Below are positions 1-25,377 of a stretch of DNA of 64,000 bases, piece after piece. Every line of letters begins with the position of its first letter. Positions within the stretch are counted from its first letter, which is position 1. The notes beneath the pieces were generated by a model that saw only the letters and a list, made by a program, of their open reading frames with translations, was not told the origin of the DNA and made no database searches. The position numbers and the translations under genes are program-made. Origin of the DNA: Solenopsis invicta (lineage: Eukaryota; Arthropoda; Insecta; Hymenoptera; Formicidae); assembly GCF_016802725.1 (NCBI RefSeq), contig NC_052668.1, positions 27,530,001-27,594,000 of the forward strand, given 5' to 3'.

Positions 1-104
1 TTTAAAAAAAGCTTTAAAGGAAGTAATGCTATACATGTATAGTAAAAGTATGCTTGAAAAATAAAATACGTTTAGGCAAATATGTTGGCATTAAAAAGAG
101 ATAC

Positions 105-3100
105 CGGATCAAATTGTTTAACGTTGAATCCAGTCACCAGGAACATCAAATTTGAGCATATGGGTTGAGTAACAGCTTTTTCTGCGCACATCAATTGTTG
201 AACTGCATTTGTCAAGACGTTATCAGGATTGAATTCATGATAACCGACTCTATCCCAGAATCGCTACAATAGTACAAGTTCAAACTGTCAGACACAGGGG
301 AAATATTGAAATTGATAGAAGCTAATATTTCCTTTAATTTAAAAGTTACACACATCAACGCTAATGGTGAACTGTGCCAAAATCTGTAAAAGAGGACTCT
401 TCATCCTGCCGCAGTAAGCGATCGGAGCCATAGCGTACATCTCCTCAATATACTCCTGATATTCTGGTCGTTCTGACGCCATAACGAAGAAAGTGGTGGT
501 ACCTTGACTGTGTCCTAGGTAGAACATTTTTTTACGGCCGGTGGTCTTCACAATGTGATCTATCATCGCTGGAAGATCAAGCGTGCCGATTTCGTGCCAA
601 CTGTAATAGGCAACCAGAATACATTGTATGTACATACGTTCATTTAAAAAAGACAGCAAAGTATTAACGCTCGGAAAACATTATTTTTATATAAGCAACT
701 TGCGTACATATGTGCGTTTATTTTGCTATATTTCTATTCATAAAGATCTCTATCTTTATGAATAGGAACATTGATTTTTATCTATTGATTTTTATCTCTT
801 TACGTCTTTTAAGTGTTTGTCGTAATCAAATGATCGAAGATAAACGATTAAATTCTTTTCTGACGAGATAATATTATTATTAAAACACTTTTTCAAGATA
901 AATACACATTTAAGATTCTTTTCTTGATTATCATCTCCTTATTTGTTTGTTAATAAAACGCGGAAAACAATAAATATTTATACTTTGTTGAAAAATTTCG
1001 AGACAATTTTAATTTAACGTAAATGTTTTAGTACTTTATTACTTTATCAAGTTTTACGTTAAATTTCTAATTAAAGTTTGAAGTTAAGTAAAAAATATTT
1101 TATCAATATATTTTTTTAATTGTTATAATTATTAGTTGTTTAAAAATAGACTTCGACATTGTCACTAAAAAGAAATTTAATTCCAATTTGGCCACTAAAC
1201 AAAAGAAATCTCAAATAATTGTAACACAAGAAGCTCTTTAAACTATCTTGATTTGCCGATGTTATCCTACGTTTATTTAGAATCTGATTATTGTTATAAT
1301 AGGTATAATACAATTTTGAACACCTGTTACAATTACGTTATCGCTTTTATGAAATTTTATTTTTGAACATGAGGATAATTAGTCTGTATACAAGATAAGA
1401 AAGTAAATCAATCGTGTTCGATTTAATCTATATGTGCGGTTTAATGTTTAACTTTAAGCTCTCTTTCTCTCTCTCTTTTCCTTATCTTGATAGATTAGAT
1501 TAAAGCTATTAATATTTCTATCTTGCATATTTTTTACGCACATTATACGATGACACTCGATGATACTGCGGTGATTTTAATGTTATCTTTAATCATGTAT
1601 GAATGTCATAAACATTTTGTGTTTTTCTGATTTATGATTTTTTTTTGTTTTACTTGTCGTACAAACGCACACGTGTATCAATAATTCTCACCTGAAGTTC
1701 CAGTAATCGTTATCCTTGATTTTGCGATTTGCATGGGTATGAGCATACCGATTGCCACGCGCGTTACCGAGCCACACATCGTATCCCGCATCCGCCAGAA
1801 TAAACGCTAAAATTACAATTTCAGAATATAACAAATATTGTAACTTTATCATAATAATAAAGAAAAATGTTTTTTTCTGAATTAATTCTAAACTAGTTTT
1901 AAATATAATGTAAAATATTCAAATTTAAATTTCAAAATAAAGATAATTTTTGTACAATCGGTTGAACATACACAAAATGTATTAATATTTTATTTTAAGA
2001 AATTTATTTTATTTGAAATAAAAATATATGTTTACACATTCTCAGAAAGTTATTAATTTATGTCCGTTGTATGATTATGATCGGAAAATAAATTCTTTCT
2101 TAAATTAATTTTTTATCTAGAAAAGCAATTTTAAATTGTTAAATATAAATTTATGAATAATTTTGTACAACAATATTTCCCATCACTGGAAAACTAAAGT
2201 GTTCTGACATTTTACGTAATGCTTATTTTACCTAAGCTTCTTTCAGGGCCCGAAAGAACCCAAACTGATGAGTCACATAGAAGACCGTGCATCACAAACG
2301 CAATAGGTTTTTGTGCATTTGAGTCGGTAGAATTAGATCGTCCTGTTATCCGATGTAGTTCCAAAATGTAGCCGTCGGAAGTGGTCACTTTATGCAGCTC
2401 ACCATTATAACCGTATTTTTTTATTAGTTCCATCTGTATAATAAAAAATGACAGTTTTTTAATTTAAATTTATTCACATCATATAGAATTAAATGTGATT
2501 GGCAAGAAACAAGAGACTACATTACAATGCGTTACATTAAATATAATTAATATTAAATTCAATTTATTTTATTATGTACAACGCACAATAAAAATATAAC
2601 AAATAATAAAAAAAAATGAAATAATTTATAGAAGGCGTTTTATAATATGTGAGCATAATTTTAAAAATAAATTTAAGATACAAAAATAATGCAAAAATGT
2701 TATGTATACTATAAAGGTCAGTTTTGAGATGTACATATGAATATATGTGTGTGTGCGTGTGCGTGTGCGTGTGCGTGCGTGCGTGCGTGTGCGCGCGCGC
2801 GCACGCGTGTGTGTGTGTAAAATTACTATTTTTAACTTTTGTTAGTAAAAATTGTATTACTTTTAAATTTTATTAAAAGAATATTATTCTTCTAATTATT
2901 TTACTAATTTAAAATTTTATTAAATTAATTAATGTAAATAACTTACAATACAAAACACAGTAGCATGTTTACAAATAGAAGATAGACATTTTAACAAATA
3001 ATTCCGAAAAAAAATTTTATGTGATTATATGTAATCATATATGTATAGGGTAAAGTCGGTATTTACACCGCAGGATGTACGCCGCAGCAGTCAGTAAAAA

Positions 3101-5263
3101 TAGAAGGAATAAAGATAGTTTGCCTTAACCACTTTGTTATTTACCTTGCTGTATTAATATTGTATTGTAATTAGGGTTTTTTATTGTTAATATTAACAAA
3201 AATATTGTGAATTGAATTAATTTTTTCATGTACAAGTAGGGCGATCGTGTATTACCATCTACGTAAAATTTTACTGTAGGAAATGTAAAAGACATAATGG
3301 TTATTTCATGATATGTAAATGTAGAGCGATAGTAAAGGATGGAATACAAGCAAGATACAAGTGTATAGCTCTTGTATTCTTTGATTAGTTTGATATCTTG
3401 TATTAGCGACTTTGAAAAGGACCAAATAGCGTTGAAACATGTGGTCACGTTAATGAATATTTATATGTGTATGTAAACTTCATTAAAGTAAACAAATTCT
3501 TAGAACCATTAAAATGAAATTTGCTCGTTAATTTGGCCTACTATTCATTTCAATATTAATAAAATTCTCTTTGTATATTTAAATACATAATCTGAAAATT
3601 GGTCTATAATATACACAAACTCTTTTCTAATTATTTTTTTTTAATAATAAAATTTATTTCTAAAGTTATGCCTATTATTATGAAACATTCCTTATAGAAT
3701 AAATAAAAATATTTTAAAATAGAAGAATGAAACGTAGGAAATGCGAGTCAAACGCGTTAGTTGGTACGTCAATAATAATAATACACGTATTTCGTTATTA
3801 GTACATAAATATGCATACAAATATCGGACGCGTTTCCTTGAAGTCATTATCAACGATTCAAAATTAATGTTGTATTAAGAGCTGTGTAGAGCAGTGATCG
3901 CGTTGACTGACAGGAAAAACGAGACTTCTATTATTCAGCATGTCTCCGACTTAAAAGTAAGAAATTGACAAGCCGTAACGTCGCTTCCACATGTTCAAAA
4001 ATTGAAAATAGTGATCCATCAATGTTGACAACCAAGATGGACAAACCGAACGATCATGTCGTAATCTGTGGTGAGCAGTGGTAATGAATTATCGGAAGTT
4101 ATAAAATAAGATTATCAAAGAACTCACCAGCGACTGCCAAAAACAAGGCCTTTAAATTGACGGCAAATATATAAGATAATAAATAATACAGATCTTTAAA
4201 TGTGAACGTCATTATAAGTCGAACATAAAACCAAATAAATATAATAAATGTAATAAATAATTTCCAAATAAACTTGTGTTTGTACCGTTGACGAAGAAAC
4301 ATCGAATACCTCTGTGCTCTTATTTATTATATTTATTATATTTATTTGGTTTTATGTCCGACTTATAATGTCGTTCACATTTGAAGATCTGTGTTATTTA
4401 TTGTCTTACATATTTGACGTCAATTTAAAGGCCTTGTTCTTGGCAGTCGCTGGTGAGTTCTTTGATAATCTTATTTTATAACTTTCGATAATTCATTACC
4501 ACTGCTCGCCACAGATTACGACATGATCGTTCGGTTTGTCCATCAATGGTTGTCAACATTGATGGATCACTGTTTTCAATTTTTGAACATGTGGAAGCGA
4601 CGTTACGGCTTATCAATTTCTTACTTTTAAGTCGGAGACAACATGCTGAATAATAGAAGTCTCGTTTTTCCTGTCAGTCAACGCAATCACTGCTCTACAC
4701 AGCTCTTAATACAACATTAATTTTGAATCGTTGATAATGACTTCAAGGAAAGTCGAAACGCGTTCGATATTTGTATGCATATTTATGTACTAATAGCGAA
4801 ATACGTGTACTATTATTATTGACGCACCAACTACCGCGTTTGACTCGCATTTCCTACGTCTTATTCTCTAATTTTAATATTGCCGAGTCTACCTTAAATA
4901 TTTTAAAAATACTTTATTTATATATTTTATATGTTTATTATACGTATATTAAATGCTTCTGTTATCAGTTTATTTATTTAACAAACAAATACAAAAACAA
5001 TTGATTTAAGAAATACGTGTTTTACACATAAAAATTATTTTTTACAATTTATAATTTATTTTTTATTTATTTTTTACTTTTAAGAAAGAAATAACTTTAC
5101 TCACCGTGGTAAGCAGTGCATCCTCAGACGTATTTGTTAACAGATTCAGCATTTCTGGTATCTTTTCTGCTGGTTTCAATTTCGGGATTAGATCTAACAC
5201 GCCATCCAACCATCCAGCATTTGCGAATGCCAGGAAGGAAACGAGAAATATCGACAGCAACAT
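105..5263 (-). CDS. Acid lipase (lipase 3-like), copy A, 5' five exons; 3' end beyond window
   Basis: Secreted or lysosomal neutral-lipid ester hydrolase of the AB-hydrolase acid lipase family (lysosomal acid lipase, gastric lipase, insect lipase 3). Read on the minus strand the exons are 5263..5105 (ATG, hydrophobic signal peptide MLLSIFLVSFLAFANA, linker), 2433..2232 ([11 protein letters not shown], oxyanion-side VMHG), 1806..1692 ([13 protein letters not shown]), 600..354 (nucleophile elbow GHSQGT) and 263..105 (ICSNLMFLVTGFN). Every boundary has GT/AG and exon lengths equal those of copies B and C, so phase is kept throughout. The last three exons, with the catalytic Asp and His, lie off the left edge. 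Intron 1 is 2.7 kb and holds two repeats. The family call is firm; substrate and tissue cannot be read from the sequence. Confidence 0.88.
2745..2818. repeat. GT/GC dinucleotide microsatellite
   Basis: Alternating purine-pyrimidine run (gt, gcgt, then gcgcgc, then gtgt) of about 75 bp in intron 1 of lipase copy A. The central GC part has Z-DNA-type alternation. No coding content. Confidence 0.9.
3049..3445 (-). mobile_element. PIF/Harbinger-derived fragment sharing its end with 52920..53285
   Basis: The segment starts with GGGTAAAGTCGGTATTTAC next to a TA and matches, as the reverse complement, the right end of the decayed Harbinger element at 52284..53285. The shared text includes the stretch with ACAAGAGCTAT and TTGTATCTTGCTTGTA. 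It is a terminal fragment or a non-autonomous copy. The minus-strand open frame through it has no recognisable domain and I do not treat it as a gene. The inner boundary near 3445 is approximate. Confidence 0.55.
3724..4867. mobile_element. Large palindromic (foldback) element in intron 1 of copy A
   Basis: The left arm 3724..4261 and right arm 4320..4867 are near-perfect reverse complements separated by a ~58-bp spacer. For example, ACGTAGGAAATGCGAGTCAA at the left end is mirrored at the right end. The whole unit could fold into a hairpin of about 540 bp per arm. Each arm contains the same 60-70 codon open frame (minus strand 4099..4302 in the left arm) ending near a GTGAGT donor-like site, which may be a captured exon fragment or chance. 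No transposase is present and no clear target duplication was found. Confidence 0.8.
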
Positions 5264-5333
5264 GGTTGTCCAACAAGATGGCAGGTCGATAAAATCGGAA
5301 AGGATAAAGTAGACTATATTTTTAAAGCGACTG

Positions 5334-5342
5334 TTTTATATG
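5334..5342 (-). promoter_or_regulatory. TATA box of lipase copy A
   Basis: Minus-strand CATATAAAACAG lies about 70 bp upstream of the ATG at 5263. Copies B and C and the spare exon at 6858 have TATATA boxes at the same distance (TATATATAACAG type), which supports a conserved core promoter. A MITE begins at the very next base upstream. Confidence 0.7.
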
Positions 5343-5589
5343 CAGTAGAGTCTCTTTAATTTTGGCCGATGGGACGATAAGAGCGGAATGCCAAAATTAT
5401 AGAATACCCTCACCACAGCACGAATCCACCAATCACCGAGTACTTGCGCGAGCAAAGTACACGGTGATTGGTAGACTCATACTGCAGTGAGGGTATTCTG
5501 TAAAAGGACGAGGTACGATATTAGTGTTTGTGAAAGTACGTGTGAAGGAATGCAAAGATTATGGGGCGAAAATTAAGGAGACTTTACTG
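5343..5589. mobile_element. 247-bp MITE with ~26-bp TIRs beside the copy A promoter
   Basis: The left end CAGTAGAGTCTCTTTAATTT and the reverse complement of the right end CAGTAAAGTCTCCTTAATTT form terminal inverted repeats. The right flank is TA and the left flank TG, consistent with a decayed TA duplication (Tc1/mariner type). The paralogous upstream region at 6930 onward lacks this sequence, which marks it as an insertion. The interior contains a second hairpin around the CCAATCACCG / CGGTGATTGG repeats. Confidence 0.75.
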
Positions 5590-6697
5590 TATAGAGTTTC
5601 TGTCGTTTATGTATGACAAATATCGTCAGAGTGTCTGGGGCTTCTTTATCCATAGCCCATCTGTTAATTTATTATAATTTCTGCTTCACTTATGAATAAC
5701 GATCGACGTAGTAAGTAAATGATGCCGTAAAAGATATTGTAAAAAAGAAGGAAAAGATACATGAATCTTATCGCCGGCCAGATGGATTGATTGTTTACTC
5801 ACGAAATGATACAGTATTTTGTAGACATTCGCACGTAGATGTATACAATATTTAGGTAACAGGTTAACATTATTGTTATTTTGGCGTTAATATGTGATTG
5901 AAGATGTGAGTTTGACGTCAGACGATGACAATTAACGTCAGCTCAATTGATTCCTTGATAAGTGCATACATTTACTTTTTATTGGGTTGAATAACTAACA
6001 AACAAGATCTAATTGAGGAAAAAGTTGCCATTCAAATGTGCGCACATTAATGTTTTATCGGATTAAAAGTCTAACAAAAACTACTGAAAAGAGTCTTTTA
6101 ATGTTACTTTAAAGTAAATCACGAATAATCGGAATAATCGAATTTTTTGCAATCTTTGACCTTAAAATCGCCAAATTAAATCCACACCTTAATTCACACA
6201 TTAAAGATATATCGAACAGATTAGAAATCGAAGATTGTCTAAAATTACTCAATTAAGTATGAAATTCATATGTAATCTAAAACAAGTATAAACGTACAAA
6301 TATTTATATTTACTGATCAAATATTTTACATAGTAAATATTAAACCAAAAGTATAAAAAGATATCAAAGGTCGAATAAGACGTCACGATTGATGGGTGAT
6401 GGCAGAAGAAAAGAAACATTCCAACGAATATTTTGATCGTAAAAATTTATTTTACACTTGAATAAATATTCCCATTGTGTATGCACATACAATTAATATT
6501 AGTTTAGTTATCAAATTTTGTTTTCATGTAATACTTAGAGGAGAAGAGAGTATTATGGATACTGTCTACAATATGGTTACTTCTATTATCTTCGTTATTA
6601 GGTGACGTATTCTAACAATTGCTTATATTTCTGAAATTTGCTTTCTATTAAATACACAAATTTTTATTGATTAAAAATAAAGAATGATTTCACTCAC
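5590..6697. other. 5' flank of lipase copy A, no gene seen
   Basis: This flank is homologous to the upstream flanks at 6940..8100, 24780..26700 and 49690..51130. It includes the shared GAATAACGATCGACGTAG-type stretch and TGACGTCA-like palindromes near 5912. No open frame of note was seen. Confidence 0.6.
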
Positions 6698-6858
6698 CGT
6701 ATTAAGCTTTGCATCCTCAGGAGTTTGAGGTAACAACATGTCGGGATGTTTGATATCTGTTCTGATGGATTCAATTTCGGTACTTTATCTATCACACTCT
6801 CTAACGATTCAGCGTTCGTGGATGTCAGCATAGATATGAGAAGTATCAGTAACAACAT
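6698..6858 (-). pseudogene. Orphan lipase first exon, frameshifted
   Basis: This exon encodes MLLLILLISMLTSTNA plus the start of the acidic linker, closely matching exon 1 of copies B and C, and it ends in a good donor (ACG|GTGAGT). It is 161 bp instead of 159 because of a 2-base insertion after the ATCCCG codons, which moves the rest out of frame and gives a TGA right at the donor. It sits upstream of the intact copy A first exon. No other exons of this copy remain before the 3' end of copy B at 11163. It is either a relic of a lost gene copy or a decayed alternative first exon of copy A. Confidence 0.8.
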
Positions 6859-6927
6859 GGTTGCTCGACAAGATCGTTGCTGGCCGATGAAATAAAAAAA
6901 TAAAGTGGGTTTCTTCAAAATACGACT

Positions 6928-6937
6928 GTTATATATA
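6928..6937 (-). promoter_or_regulatory. TATA box of the orphan first exon
   Basis: Minus-strand TATATATAACAGTCG lies about 70 bp upstream of the ATG at 6858 and nearly matches the promoters of copies B and C. Confidence 0.6.
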
Positions 6938-8677
6938 CATATAGTGTTTATGTTGTTTATGTACGACGCGACATACGTGATAGAGACGTCAGAATGTCTA
7001 AAGCTTTATGTAACTTTAATCATTGCTATCTGTTAATTTGTTATTATGTCTGCTTCAATAATGAATAACGATTGATGTAGTAAACCATAAGAGACATTTT
7101 GAAAAGAAATAAAAGATATCGCCATTCTGGTAGATTGACTTTTTACTCACGAAGTGATATAATATTTTGTAGACCATTCGCACGTGTACAGTATACAGTT
7201 ATCAGGTGATCTTGTTGACTTTATTTGCTATTATTTTGACATTAAAATATCGTCAAACGTGCTATTGTAATGTCAAAATGACGTAAAAAAACGTCAGTTA
7301 GATATGTGCTCACATTTATATTTTATTAGACAAAAATTCAACGGAAGAACTTAAGACCAAAAATAAGAGTTACCTTTCAATGTTGAAAATAAACCACGAA
7401 GAGTCGAATCATTTGATCCTGAGGTTGATTTTGAGGTCCTTGACCTCAAAATTGCCAAAACAAATTTGCAACATCAAAAATCGAACTAATCGAGATTCTG
7501 ATCTGTGATTGCCTAAAATTAATAAACTAATAAGAAAATTCATAAATAATCTGAAACAAGTAACGCACGAATATTTATATTTATCGATTCAACCTATTTT
7601 ACGTAAATCTTAAACCGTTTTAATATATTTTAGTTAATTTTATACCAAAGATATAAAAAAACAAAGATCGTTTAATACATCATGCTTTCGATATATGATG
7701 ATAAAAAAAAAAAAAATAAACGCCTAAAGAATGTTGTAATTGCAAAAGTTTTTTTTACACTTGTATAAATATTTCGGTGTGTATGCTCTTACAATTAGCG
7801 TCAATTGTCATCGAGTGCAGTTTTATGTAATAATTAATAATTTATTAGTTCTAAGAATATCTAGATACTAGTTCTATTAATACCAAGTTGCTGTGTCATG
7901 CACGCTTGTTTTCAAACGTATAATTGATGATGTGATTAAATTTTCTTTTGCTAAAATATCATGTAAAATATGAGTGTATCATGTTGAAAAATGTAAAGAA
8001 ACGATTTTATCTTAATCAGTGTAAATATTTTATATCGCATATTTCAACATATTCTTATATCTAAATCTTAAATTCCAATTATAATATAAAATAAAATTTA
8101 TTTTAAATTAGCTCCTATTTTTGGTCGTATAATTATTTAATTTTATAATTGTATAATTGTAATACCGTCACTCTTACAAATGTTTCAATGCTACTGTTGA
8201 GGAAAAACGATTCGAAATTAAGCAAATAAATTTGAATGAAAACGTTCGATTATTTTAACACGATCTTTATGTGTAAGGTTGTCTGTACAATCACATAAGA
8301 TTTCAATTTAGAACGTATTTATTTACATTTCTTTGCTCGAATTAATGTCAACGCCCGAGATAATGTGAAAGATTCAACTCAACAATGTCAATATCTTATC
8401 TTTAAGCTTGTATTACACGTTTTATTATTACCAAATGAGATGATTCAAGTTTAATGGCAATTATTACATGTTTTACTAAACCATTAATAACTTTTAAACA
8501 CATCACTGGATTAGAAACACCTTGTACGAAATTTCGATTATTTGCTGCACGAAGAGAGCATGAGATAGATGGTTTGGGTTAGGAAGGGAAAACTGTTAGA
8601 AATATCTTTATCGATCATTACGCGCGCGCTCGCGTTGATCAGTTTGGAAGCTCAACTAGAACTCAAACGGCATTGAA

Positions 8678-8783
8678 CCCAGGTAACAAGCTGACGTAAT
8701 TTGTCATTTTGACGTCAAAATAACGTCTTTGACGACACTTTAACGTTAAAATGACGACAAATAAAATCAGCTTGTTACTTGGG
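8678..8783. mobile_element. 106-bp palindromic MITE
   Basis: The ends CCCAGGTAACAAGCTGA and (reverse complement) CCCAAGTAACAAGCTGA are inverted repeats. The interior is also palindromic, with TGACGTCAAAATAACGTC and its mirror. No target duplication could be assigned with confidence. Confidence 0.65.
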
Positions 8784-10144
8784 AAATAAAGCTTTTTATC
8801 GCTATATGATTATATTTTTCAAAAGAAATGTTAATGCTATAACTTAAAACCACTCTTTAGCTTTAAAATACCATATTATAAAGATCTCAAAAGCTTCTTG
8901 TTACAAAAATATAATTTAATTTAAAGAATGGATTTTGTACAAATCTTTGTTTTTGTTTAATGGTTTTCCCTAAATAATTTTACAGTAGAATATTTTTCGA
9001 CAATGCCGTTTATTTAAGTCACATTACTAAAACTTTAAACTTGCATTAAAGAAAATTGTTGAAAAATATTGATTGGAACTAAAGTTATAACTTATTCAGA
9101 GTTTTCGGAATGGAGATTTTGATCTTTCGGATTAAGAACGTTCAAATCATCGACACAAGTTTGATAACAGGAAACTCGAGCAACTATATTGAAAAAAATT
9201 CTATTCAACAGGAGCTTGCATTATAACTCGGAGTTACCTAATTATGCGTATATCATCGTTTATACCAATTCGGAAAAATTCAGAAGGAGGGTAAATGGGT
9301 TCCTCACAACTTTAACTTGGAAAACAAAGAGCAAAGATTCGACATGTCTATGTCTTTGCTAACCTAATTTTCTATACAAAATCATTATGGATAATGATAA
9401 AAAATTAGTACTATATGACAACCCCCAATGCAGAAAATTTTGGGTGAATCTCGATCAAACATCTAGATAAAAAATATATAACATATTGAGGAAATTAATA
9501 TATTGCATATGTATTGCTATGCATTTGCTGATTCGGAAAAGAATACGTTACAAGTGCAGCAACGGGATTGCTTATACATGCAATCAGGGATGAAACGAGA
9601 ATAAACAATTAGCATCATTAGTATGTTATGTTATCAACAAAATGACAGCAATATGATAGCAAAAATAATTTGTCGTTCCATCTTGAGCACCGTAATAAAA
9701 ACATGACGGCAACAAAATCAGTATAATGATTTACATATGTATATTGCTGCGTATATTCCTTCAAATTATGAAGGTTTTTAATTTACAGACGGACGCCGCA
9801 GAACAGAATTTCTTGTCAAAAACCATGTAGAATAAAAGGCATTGCTTTAATAACTTTTCCAGGCGGTCTTATTAAATAGATAGATGGTACACATGTGTTC
9901 CTGGAGTCTCAAAAAGATTAAGAAAGTTTTGACAAGAATAATGTAATTCCGGTATATTCGCCGCACCCAGCGAAGACTTAATTCAAATCTATTTATGTTA
10001 CGCATTCATAAAGGCGATTTATCGACAACCAATTAGAAAAAAATTAGTCTCACGCAGAGCATTGTCTCCTTTGATTTGTTGTTATAAAATCGTGGGGATA
10101 AGCAAGGGTGTAAATTAACGAGCGTGCGTTTAAACACACTTCAT

Positions 10145-10432
10145 CTAACATCTTCCAAAACGATCCGTTTTACATATCTCAAACTCAGCATCCTCCCGTT
10201 CGCAAGAAGTCAGTCCAAAAAATAAAGAGCTACAACGACTTATAATTTTGACCGAGGCCTCCGCTAGGAAACCACTGAATAAATCCTGGTTATTAGAAGC
10301 GGAGTACTTCTTTATTGGTTTGATGCGTGAATACCCGCCGTCGATACCTGTCCGGTGAACGGGAACACATCTGAAACATTCTCCCGAGGCAATAACATAC
10401 GCGTTCGGCTTACAACTGACGCAAGCTTTCAA
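10145..10432 (-). other. Cysteine-rich open frame, duplicated at 33807..34114, status unknown
   Basis: The 95-codon frame contains KACVSC, ECFRC, SRCSS, SCERED and ICKTDRFGRC. The paralogous spacer at 33807..34114 keeps the frame open with all eight cysteines and gains one more, despite many amino-acid changes. Neither copy has an ATG: stop codons TAA TAA lie just upstream, and copy 1 can only start at TTG. No clear splice acceptor precedes it. The region is deleted in the copy D spacer. I recognise no domain. It may be an exon relic, or non-coding DNA open by chance. Confidence 0.3.
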
Positions 10433-11162
10433 AACAATTTATTATACTCAAGAAAAATGAACTGTATCAATAAAAACTTTACTGTCTACTACTATAAAGA
10501 AATTAGAAATGCAAAATAATTTTTATACTTGGAAAAAAAACTTTAAATCCTTGCATTTTTGCCGTATATCGAAAGTAATGGGATCTGGTTACTCAAGAAT
10601 AGGTATGTGATCATATGTGACATATGTATAAATATAGATTTTTCAAATATAGAGAGGATCAAATATAGATTTTTCCGTATTTACCATTATAGCTGTTTCT
10701 GATGTAAATTTTCATAGAGCATCGAAATCACATGTAGACGCTTTCTTTTCTATTTATTACGTTTTACTTTTTCAATCAATTTTTACTTAATATAGTTTAA
10801 AATTTAAAGAAATTTGTTTCTTATTTATTAAAATATATTATATAATGAAACAATGAAAAAATAATAATAAATAATAAATGAGAATTTTAAGCAAAAATGC
10901 GGAAATAAATTGTATAATAAAATGAGGGAATAGAAATTTATAAGGATAAGTACAAAATGCAAAATAGATATAAAATTGCAAACATATAAAATGGTTTATA
11001 AAAACATAACACATTAACAAAGGATTAATAACTTAAAACAATATACATTTAATTATATTAAACGCAAACATTGATCTAAGAATAAAATACATTTGTCAAC
11101 GAGAATGAGCAAATTCTGTGGATTAATCATCTCAGAAATTCCGAGAAATAGCTGCTAACATT

Positions 11163-24687
<13,525 letters not shown>

Positions 24688-24757
24688 GGTTGGTCGACAA
24701 GCTCGTTGCTGGCCGATGAAACAAACAGAAATAAAGTGGGTTTCTTAAACGTACGAC

Positions 24758-24768
24758 TATTATATATA
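24758..24768 (-). promoter_or_regulatory. TATA box of lipase copy B
   Basis: Minus-strand TATATATAATAGTCG lies 71 bp or more upstream of the ATG at 24687, in the same context as copy C and the orphan exon. Confidence 0.7.
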
Positions 24769-24834
24769 CGGTGTTTACATTGTTTATATATGATAGGAAC
24801 GTCAGAGTGTCTGAGGCTTTATGCAACTTTAATC

Positions 24835-25377
24835 GATACAAAAATGGAAGGACTTTCGAAAGTTAATAGAATTGAAAGACGCTGATGTTGGTGCGTATAT
24901 TTCTGAGTTTATTCGAAATAAATTCAAGGACGTTTTGACCCTGTTTTGGGTCATCTTCAGCAAAATAATCAAAAAGCCTCCACTTTACACGGCGTGGTCC
25001 TAGATCTTATTGAGTCACAATCGGGTGGTCATCCGAGTGAAATTGAAATTCTAAAGGGTGACCAACTAATAATGTATAAAAGTACCATGACAAATTAGCT
25101 GATATGTTAAATAAAACTTCCAAAACTTACCATGTGAAGCAAGGAGCGGATACGCACAAGACCGTGAATAAATATAAATTAATGCAATTATAAGTAAGAT
25201 GACAATTATGTAACAGCGTAAAGACGACACATCTCGCCTGTGACACTGTCAAGGCGATACTTACTGCTCTCCGTTCGTAAGCAGTGTCGACGAGCAAACA
25301 TTTGAAAATACAAATATTAAGTCAAACCGTTATAATCTGTCGAGAATCAAATATTGGCAATATTCAGTGTTCGCTTG
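24835..25377 (-). mobile_element. 543-bp insertion with hammerhead-like stem, 7-bp TSD
   Basis: It interrupts the 5' flank shared with copy C. TTTAATC flanks both sides (24828..24834 and 25378..25384), and copy C near 49730 shows the uninterrupted site. On the minus strand 24930..24962 reads CTGAAGA, a perfect 6-bp stem TGACCC/GGGTCA, then AAACG, which resembles the hammerhead-type stem of Penelope-like retroelements. No coding region remains, so it would be a heavily truncated copy. Confidence 0.5.

Larger units (their letters stand above)
6938..11162. other. Intergenic spacer between lipase copies A and B
   Basis: This stretch consists of duplicated spacer. 6940..8460 matches the 5' flanks of copies B and C. 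8810..9480 matches 32600..33120 and is distantly related to the interior of the TTAA element at 19190..19640. 9480..11162 matches 33120..34440 plus the 3' flanks of copies C and D. The only coding-like part is the cysteine-rich frame at 10145..10432. Confidence 0.6.
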
